Below are positions 1 through 3,629 of a stretch of DNA of 7,546 nucleotides, one piece after another (within the stretch, counting starts at the first letter, position 1; each line of letters starts with the position of its first letter). Origin of the DNA: DASUBV01 sp035763085 (GTDB lineage: Bacteria; Actinomycetota; Actinomycetes; Streptosporangiales; Streptosporangiaceae); assembly GCA_035763085.1 (NCBI GenBank), contig DASUBV010000396.1, positions 1 to 7,546 of the forward strand, given 5' to 3'. The notes below the pieces were generated by a model. That model was not told where the DNA came from. It saw only the letters and a list, made by a program, of their open reading frames with translations, and did not search any database. Both the position numbers and the translations under genes were made by a program.

Positions 1-137
1 GCCGGCATGCTCTCGCGCGCCCGCGACCCCAGGGCCAGCGACGCCGGGACACGCGCCCGGAAGGCCGCGTCCTCGCGTTCCCGGATGATCCGCAGGCGCT
101 CGCGCTGCTGCTCGGTCAGGCCAGCCGCGTGATCCAC
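1..137 (-). CDS. Partial N-terminus, possible class III (GSA-like) PLP aminotransferase
   Basis: Only the first 45 codons are present; the gene continues beyond the left edge. The start is a GTG at 135-137. An in-frame TGA lies at 147-149 and no other start codon sits between them, so the start is well fixed. A G-rich stretch (AGGGG) abuts the start, too close to be a good ribosome site. The visible peptide begins VDHAAGLTEQQRERLRIIRE and is charged and probably helical, followed by an AFRARVPASLALGSRARESMP segment. A charged helix followed by S-R-A-R-x-x-M-P is what I expect just before the conserved P-x-G-V/T region of glutamate-1-semialdehyde-type aminotransferases, but none of the PLP-binding region is in view. 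The family assignment is inference from a short stretch. The gene is divergent from the beta-helix gene. Confidence 0.6.
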   Translation of the reverse strand, partial: MDHAAGLTEQQRERLRIIREREDAAFRARVPASLALGSRARESMP

Positions 138-418
138 CCCCTGCGCTCAGCATGGCGCCGCGCGGCGCAGCGAGTCAACCGAGCGCGACGAGTCGATCGC
201 ATTCTGCAGCCGAGTGCGCGGCCGACGGGCCGGGGCTGGCTTGTGCCCGCGGTACTGACCTGCGGAATTCAGCCGCGGAAACAGGAATTTATACCCTCTT
301 CTGCCGGGTATCTGGCCACCGGCTTCCGGTCACGAAGGTCCATTTCTGCCATGTTCCGGCAACCTGCCATCAATGCCAGCGGATGCCATTCTGACGGTCA
401 GCCGGCCCGTCTGGTGTC

Positions 419-424
419 TATGAT
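419..424 (+). promoter_or_regulatory. Candidate -10 element for the beta-helix gene
   Basis: TATGAT matches the vegetative -10 consensus at five of six positions and lies about 75 bases before the chosen start. That would give a leader of roughly 65-70 bases. No good -35 sits at 16-18 bases; the best at 18 bases is CGGTCA (395-400). A weaker alternative is TATACC at 290-295. Confidence 0.3.
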
Positions 425-486
425 TCTGCGGTGCAGTAAAGAGCTGGCTGGGACGTTCGGTTCGAATGTTTTCAAGGATGGCTTTC

Positions 487-494
487 AAAGGGGG
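487..494 (+). promoter_or_regulatory. Ribosome binding site deciding the beta-helix start
   Basis: AAAGGGGG ends four bases before the ATG at 499. The two in-frame upstream ATGs (466 and 478) have no comparable site, or one that touches the codon. This favours 499. Confidence 0.6.
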
Positions 495-498
495 ATTC

Positions 499-1395
499 AT
501 GGTGTCACTTATCAGGCTGCCAATCGGCGTGACCGCCGCTGCCGCGCTGGCGGGCGCGGCCGTGGTAGCAGCTCCGGCGGCCGCGCAGGCGCAGGCGGCG
601 GCGACCGTCCAGATTCCGTGTCGCACCAGCGCGCTGGTGACCGCGATCAGCAACGCCAACAGCGGCCCCGGCACGATCATCGTCCTGCCGGGGAACTGCA
701 CCTACAACATCACCACGCCCGCGACGGCCGCTGACGGCCTGCCGGTCATCACCGGGAACGTCGCCCTGGCCGGCGGGCACGACACGGTGATCCGCCGCAC
801 CGCCGCCGCGCAGTTCCGCATCTTCGAGGTGGCGAGCGGCGGAACCCTGGGCCTCAGCAGCATCACCATCGAGAACGGGCGGGCCGCCGCCCTGGGTGGC
901 GGCATCCTGAACGCGGGCACGGTTGTTATGAACCACGCCACGCTCGCCGGAAACACCGCGAGCAGCGGCGGCGGCATGGCGAACAACGCGGGCGCGACCG
1001 CGCGGATTTCCAACTCCAACTTCGTGGAGAACACCACGACGTCGGTCGGCGGCGGCGCCATTCTCAACTTCGGCGACCTGACGGTGAACGGGAGCATCCT
1101 GGCGCGCAATACCGCACCCCTCAACGGCGGCGGCATCAACACCCAGCCGGGCGGCGTGACCCGGGTCAACGAGACCACCATCGCGCGCAACACCTCCGGC
1201 GGCCCAGGCGGCGGGCTGTCCAATCTCGGCACGACCAGCCTCAACGGCAGCACGGTCGTGCTGAACACGGGTACCTCGGGCGGCGGCATCGCGACGGGCA
1301 ACAGCAACGTCACGCTGCGCGGCGGCACGGTGGTCCGCAACAACACCCCGGACAACTGCAGCCCGCTCAACACGATCCCCGGCTGCGTGAACTAG
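499..1395 (+). CDS. Secreted right-handed parallel beta-helix repeat protein
   Basis: A 298-residue exported protein. Residues 1-31 form a Sec signal peptide: a short basic n-region (MVSLIRLP), a long Ala/Val core, and a likely cleavage near AQA-QAA at 30-33. The mature part opens with a cap-like region carrying Cys41 and Cys67. A ladder of six GGG-hydrophobic turns follows, at residues 133, 157, 184, 210, 237 and 261. The 24-27 residue spacing is that of beta-helix rungs. Each rung carries an N-x-G/G-x-x strand and an ENT/RNT/GNT turn. Cys287 and Cys296 close the C-terminus, so two disulphides are plausible in an extracytoplasmic protein. The style is that of polymorphic-outer-membrane-protein-like beta-helix proteins common in actinomycetes. 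I see no catalytic signature of pectate lyases or other polysaccharide lyases and no LPXTG anchor, so it is probably released or loosely wall-bound. Substrate and role are unknown. Start chosen by the ribosome site at 487-494. The next plus-strand gene is about 290 bases away behind hairpins, so this is likely a single-gene unit. Confidence 0.92.
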   Translation: MVSLIRLPIGVTAAAALAGAAVVAAPAAAQAQAAATVQIPCRTSALVTAISNANSGPGTIIVLPGNCTYNITTPATAADGLPVITGNVALAGGHDTVIRRTAAAQFRIFEVASGGTLGLSSITIENGRAAALGGGILNAGTVVMNHATLAGNTASSGGGMANNAGATARISNSNFVENTTTSVGGGAILNFGDLTVNGSILARNTAPLNGGGINTQPGGVTRVNETTIARNTSGGPGGGLSNLGTTSLNGSTVVLNTGTSGGGIATGNSNVTLRGGTVVRNNTPDNCSPLNTIPGCVN

Positions 1396-1431
1396 CAGGC
1401 CGGGAACGAGCAGGCTGCGTGACCTAGCAGG
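1381..1431 (+). repeat. Imperfect direct repeat spanning the beta-helix stop codon
   Basis: GGCTGCGTGAACTAGCAGG at 1381-1399 recurs at 1413-1431 with one change (A1391 to C1423), 32 bases apart. The first copy encodes the last residues and the TAG stop of the beta-helix gene. The second is non-coding. A related CAGGCCGGGAA word occurs at 1396 and again at 1446. This looks like a small tandem duplication of the gene end. Confidence 0.8.
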
Positions 1432-1445
1432 ACTGCGGTCAGGAC

Positions 1446-1504
1446 CAGGCCGGGAAGCCGGCCGCGGCGATCTCGGAGGGCAGCCGCGGGGGCTTCCCGG
1501 CCTG
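1446..1504 (+). terminator. Two-tier hairpin after the beta-helix gene
   Basis: A perfect 14-bp stem (CAGGCCGGGAAGCC at 1446-1459 with GGCTTCCCGGCCTG at 1491-1504) encloses a second 7-bp stem (CCGCGGC at 1462-1468 with GCCGCGG at 1483-1489) around a 14-base loop. Only three bases are unpaired between the tiers. It starts 50 bases after the stop codon. There is no T-tract, which is usual for actinobacterial terminators. It could also act as an mRNA 3'-end stabiliser. Confidence 0.65.
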
Positions 1505-1539
1505 CATCGCCCGCGCATCGCGACCCACCCGGCCAGCCA

Positions 1540-1578
1540 TGACCGTTACTGGCCCGGCCGGGTCGGCCACCACGGTCA
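1540..1578 (+). promoter_or_regulatory. Hairpin upstream of the membrane-protein gene
   Basis: TGACCGT (1540-1546) pairs perfectly with ACGGTCA (1572-1578). Inside it TGGCC (1550-1554) pairs with GGCCA (1565-1569), leaving a ten-base GC-rich loop. It lies 35 bases after the larger hairpin and 108 bases before the chosen start of the next gene. It could be a leader structure or operator, or a second terminator. The sequence alone does not decide. Confidence 0.4.
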
Positions 1579-1675
1579 GGGCTGGTGGTGCTAGCCGAAC
1601 ACTGGCCCGGGGAGGCCGCACCATTCCGCTGCGGGCCGCGGGCCGGGAGCATCAGTACCGAAGTGATGCACCGGC

Positions 1676-1681
1676 GGGAGG
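1676..1681 (+). promoter_or_regulatory. Ribosome binding site deciding the membrane-protein start
   Basis: GGGAGG sits five bases before the ATG at 1687. The frame is open further upstream, with in-frame GTG at 1585 and 1663 and ATG at 1666. None of these has a comparable site, and the added residues are not hydrophobic. Confidence 0.65.
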
Positions 1682-1686
1682 CTCCG

Positions 1687-2514
1687 ATGACGCAGTACGG
1701 CACGTGGGTCAGCTACAGCGGGCTCGCACGGATCTGGCTGGCCCTGATCCTGCTGGCCGCGGCCGCGTTCGCGGCGTACGCGGGGGCCCGGCTCCCGGCC
1801 CGCAGCCGGGCGAGCGGGGGCGGGGCGGCCGGCCAGTCTGTGCCGGGCGGGCCCGGCGAGCCGGACGCGCTGCGCCCGCCGACCCGCCCGCACCGGCGGG
1901 CGCTGCTGACCTGCCTGCTGGTGACCTGGGTGCTGGCCATCGCGGCATTCTCGGTCGGCGTCGGGCTCTACGCCCGGCAGGCGGTGCGCCAGCATCTCGC
2001 CCAGGCCCCGCCCGCGGATCCCATTACCCCGGTCACCCTCATCGGGGTCGGCGCGATTTTCGTCATCATCCTGGTCAGCAGCCATCAGGGAGCGCGGGCC
2101 AGGCTGACGGGAGCCATCATCGGGGCGCTGGCCGCGCCGATGGTCTTCGAGCTCCCGTTCGACCTGGTCGTCATGGGCCGGACCTATCCGCCGATCCCGC
2201 CCGACCCGGCCGCCTACCGGGCGCTGTTCTTCGCCCCCCTGGTCCTGATCGAGATCACCACGCTGGCGCTCCTGGCGCTGTCGCCGCTGGTGCGGCTGTC
2301 CAGGGCAGCCCTGCTCGGCGTCGCGCAGATGCTGGCCCTGTTCGCGGTCTGGGCGCTGGCCGGGTTCGGCTACCCGTCGAGCGCGCTGCCGATCACGCTG
2401 AACGTGGCCGGCAAGCTCGCCGCCTTCGCCGCCGTGCTCGGCCTGTTCCTGCCGCCGCTGCCCGCCGCCCGGGCGCCGGGCCCGGCCCGCGCCACGCTGG
2501 GCGGGCCGGGATAG
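1687..2514 (+). CDS. Seven-helix integral membrane protein, unknown function
   Basis: 275 residues, not recognised as a named family. Hydrophobic stretches suggest seven transmembrane helices at about 13-33, 72-95, 113-131, 140-164, 178-199, 208-228 and 236-258. Between helices 1 and 2 is a roughly 38-residue Gly/Pro/Arg-rich soluble linker (35-71). Between helices 4 and 5 a short Pro-rich loop reads YPPIPPDPAAY (167-177). Helix 4 carries charged residues inside or at its edge (E155, D159), and E189 lies in helix 5. These buried acids are the only obvious functional candidates. There are no ABC, MFS or histidine-kinase motifs. The lipoprotein gene follows after 37 bases on the same strand, so co-transcription is likely. 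Basic residues cluster around 35-71 and 136-139, but topology is not clear enough to assign. The start is set by the GGGAGG site. Confidence 0.83.
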   Translation: MTQYGTWVSYSGLARIWLALILLAAAAFAAYAGARLPARSRASGGGAAGQSVPGGPGEPDALRPPTRPHRRALLTCLLVTWVLAIAAFSVGVGLYARQAVRQHLAQAPPADPITPVTLIGVGAIFVIILVSSHQGARARLTGAIIGALAAPMVFELPFDLVVMGRTYPPIPPDPAAYRALFFAPLVLIEITTLALLALSPLVRLSRAALLGVAQMLALFAVWALAGFGYPSSALPITLNVAGKLAAFAAVLGLFLPPLPAARAPGPARATLGGPG

Positions 2515-2551
2515 CGCGCCGCACTGCCGTCCGCCCCCGACAATAGGCAGG

Positions 2552-3439
2552 GTGACTCCCTCAACACGGCCCGGCCAGGCGGCCCGGCGCGGGCAGGCCT
2601 GCCGCGGCCAGCCGGCTCGCTGCCGGCAGGCGGCCCGGCGGGGCGGCCTGCGACTGGTCAGTGCCGCTGTGCTGGCCGCACTGGCCGCAGCCGGCTGCTC
2701 GTCCCCGGGGCTGATGCCGGGGTCGGCTGCCTCGCGGACCCCGGCCGGATCCGGCGCGGGATCGGCGCCGGGCTCGTCCGCCGCGGCCCGGCCCGACTTC
2801 ACGGTCCGCGGCTCGGTTCCCGTCGCGCCCAGCTCCAGCCAGGACACCCACGCTCAGGCCGCCGGAGCCTGCCAGACGCAGCGGATGCACCGCTACCTGG
2901 CCCTCGGCCAGGCGACGGTCATCAGCTTCACCTCCACCGGGGCGTCCACGGCCGCCACCCTGCTCAGCCACTTCCTGGCCGGCCACGGAACGGCGGTCCG
3001 CTTCGGCACCGGATCGCAGATCGCGAAGGAGGCACGCGCCAGCCGGGCCTTCCGGAGCCTGAACACGGCCATCCAGGGCCACGTGCTGGCCCAGCTGCGC
3101 GCGGGCCAGCCGCACGTCCGGCTGGGCAGCAGCGAGCTGCCGCCGCTGCGCTTCGGCCTGCACGGCTCGTCGCGTGACCTGTACCTCAGCTTCCGCGGCA
3201 CCCAGGGCCTGCGCGTCCGCGGCTCGGGCACGCTGCGCCACGGCCGGTACACCGGGCGGCTCACGTACGTCATCCGGGACAGCTACGGCTTTTCCGTTTA
3301 TGACCAGCTGCTCGGCGTCGGCACGGCGATGCGGTACCTGCAGACCAGCTGCGGCCGCCCGCCGGTGCAAGGCGGCGCGCACTGGTTCCCTGACTCGGTG
3401 ACCGTCACCGTGCCGTTCCGCCACCCCCGGCACGGCTAG
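2552..3439 (+). CDS. Orphan lipoprotein with long arginine-rich n-region
   Basis: 295 residues from a GTG start; no other standard in-frame start lies before the hydrophobic core. Residues 1-32 are strongly basic (nine Arg), and 33-48 form the hydrophobic core. AAAGC at 45-49 is a lipobox-like site, placing the lipidated cysteine at C49. The ARRGGLRL stretch at 28-35 gives a twin-arginine-like pattern, so Tat rather than Sec export is possible, but the +2/+3 positions are Gly. Residues 50-100 are a Ser/Gly/Pro/Ala linker. The folded domain (about 105-295) carries two cysteines, C107 and C267, likely one disulphide. It has a helical part around 160-185, then a strand-rich part with GRYTGRLTYVIRDSYGF (231-247) and HWFPDSVTVTVPF (277-289). 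I believe similar domains occur in other actinomycete hypothetical proteins, but I cannot name a family or function. It is probably paired with the preceding membrane protein. Confidence 0.85.
   Translation: MTPSTRPGQAARRGQACRGQPARCRQAARRGGLRLVSAAVLAALAAAGCSSPGLMPGSAASRTPAGSGAGSAPGSSAAARPDFTVRGSVPVAPSSSQDTHAQAAGACQTQRMHRYLALGQATVISFTSTGASTAATLLSHFLAGHGTAVRFGTGSQIAKEARASRAFRSLNTAIQGHVLAQLRAGQPHVRLGSSELPPLRFGLHGSSRDLYLSFRGTQGLRVRGSGTLRHGRYTGRLTYVIRDSYGFSVYDQLLGVGTAMRYLQTSCGRPPVQGGAHWFPDSVTVTVPFRHPRHG
2576..2640 (+). repeat. In-frame GC-rich direct repeat in the lipoprotein n-region
   Basis: CAGGCGGCCCGGCG occurs at 2576-2589 and exactly at 2627-2640. The 51-base offset is 17 codons, so both copies encode Q-A-A-R-R (residues 9-13 and 26-30). 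The DNA between is made of related GGC/CAG words. The repeat accounts for much of the unusual basic extension. Confidence 0.8.
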
Positions 3440-3468
3440 CGCGGGCCCGCCGGAACCGGGCCTTCGCG
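3440..3468 (+). terminator. Hairpin directly after the lipoprotein stop
   Basis: GGCCCG (3444-3449) pairs with CGGGCC (3457-3462) around a seven-base loop. CGCG at 3440-3443 can pair with CGCG at 3465-3468 after a two-base bulge. It begins at the base following the TAG stop. No T-tract follows. It is the likely end of the membrane-protein/lipoprotein transcript. Confidence 0.6.
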
Positions 3469-3493
3469 CGAATCCCACTCATTGTGATCAGCG

Positions 3494-3533
3494 CCCGCTG
3501 AATGGTCACTCGGAGTGGCGCCGGTTCAGCGGG
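3494..3533 (+). promoter_or_regulatory. Long imperfect hairpin upstream of the propeller gene
   Basis: CCCGCTGAA (3494-3502) pairs perfectly with TTCAGCGGG (3525-3533). The inner bases continue the stem: GGTCACT (3504-3510) pairs with AGTGGC (3514-3519) plus C3521, including one G-T pair and one bulge, around a CGG loop. It is either a second terminator for the lipoprotein unit or an operator/leader element for the propeller gene, whose start is about 96 bases on. Confidence 0.45.
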
Positions 3534-3534
3534 T

Positions 3535-3572
3535 CCAAATTTCTGGTCCCTTCCGGTGGTCCCATTTGGGTC
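3535..3572 (+). repeat. AT-rich inverted repeat with internal GGTCCC direct repeats
   Basis: CCAAAT (3535-3540) faces ATTTGG (3564-3569). Two GGTCCC words (3545-3550 and 3558-3563) lie 13 bases apart between the arms. This is the most AT-rich part of the gap before the propeller gene, so it is a plausible protein-binding or promoter region. I cannot assign clear -35/-10 boxes. Confidence 0.35.
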
Positions 3573-3620
3573 GAATCATGTGAGCATTTGACATGTCCGA
3601 CTCATGCACCGCCATCGATT

Positions 3621-3624
3621 GGAG
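3621..3624 (+). promoter_or_regulatory. Ribosome binding site deciding the propeller start
   Basis: GGAG lies five bases before the ATG at 3630. The frame is open upstream to a TTG at 3588 (within TTGACA) and a GTG at 3624. Starting at 3588 would add 14 residues without basic character in front of the signal peptide, and I see no ribosome site for it. Confidence 0.55.
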
Positions 3625-3629
3625 TGGGA

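Larger units (their letters stand above)
138..498. other. Divergent intergenic gap, AT-richer in its second half
   Basis: These 361 bases separate the left minus-strand gene from the beta-helix gene. Small open frames cross it on both strands, but they have no ribosome site and their translations are low-complexity, so I see no gene. From about 265 to 500 the composition falls clearly below that of the coding regions, as expected for a promoter and leader zone. It contains an AATTTATACC block at about 286-295 and a cluster of TGCCA words (347, 365, 374, 384). Confidence 0.6.

Noticed and set aside
152..394. Possible 80-residue plus-strand ORF in the divergent gap
   Set aside because: It has no ribosome site and a sequence without structure. 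It overlaps the most promoter-like AT-rich zone.
895..1340. CRISPR-like or tandem DNA repeat array in the beta-helix gene
   Set aside because: The periodicity is at the protein level (24-27 residues) with divergent codons. There are no identical repeats or spacers.
505..1518. Long minus-strand open frame (337 codons) opposite the beta-helix gene
   Set aside because: It is Arg/Ala/Gly-rich with no domain-like blocks and no ribosome site, and the plus-strand frame has a signal peptide and a regular repeat ladder.
1539..2546. Second plus-strand frame of 335 codons over the membrane-protein gene
   Set aside because: It is Arg/Pro/Gly-rich without hydrophobic segments and is a frame shadow created by high GC. 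The other frame has seven helices and a good ribosome site.
1591..2847. Minus-strand open frame of 418 codons across the membrane-protein and lipoprotein genes
   Set aside because: The translation is low-complexity Gln/Arg/Gly, it spans a gene boundary, and the plus-strand frames show transmembrane helices and a lipobox.
2561..3478. Minus-strand open frame of 305 codons opposite the lipoprotein
   Set aside because: The composition is shadow-like, with no recognisable motif, and it conflicts with a clear lipoprotein.
3588..3616. TTGACA as a -35 box for the propeller gene
   Set aside because: No acceptable -10 occurs 16-18 bases downstream, and a start there would place the transcript start inside or beyond the ribosome site.
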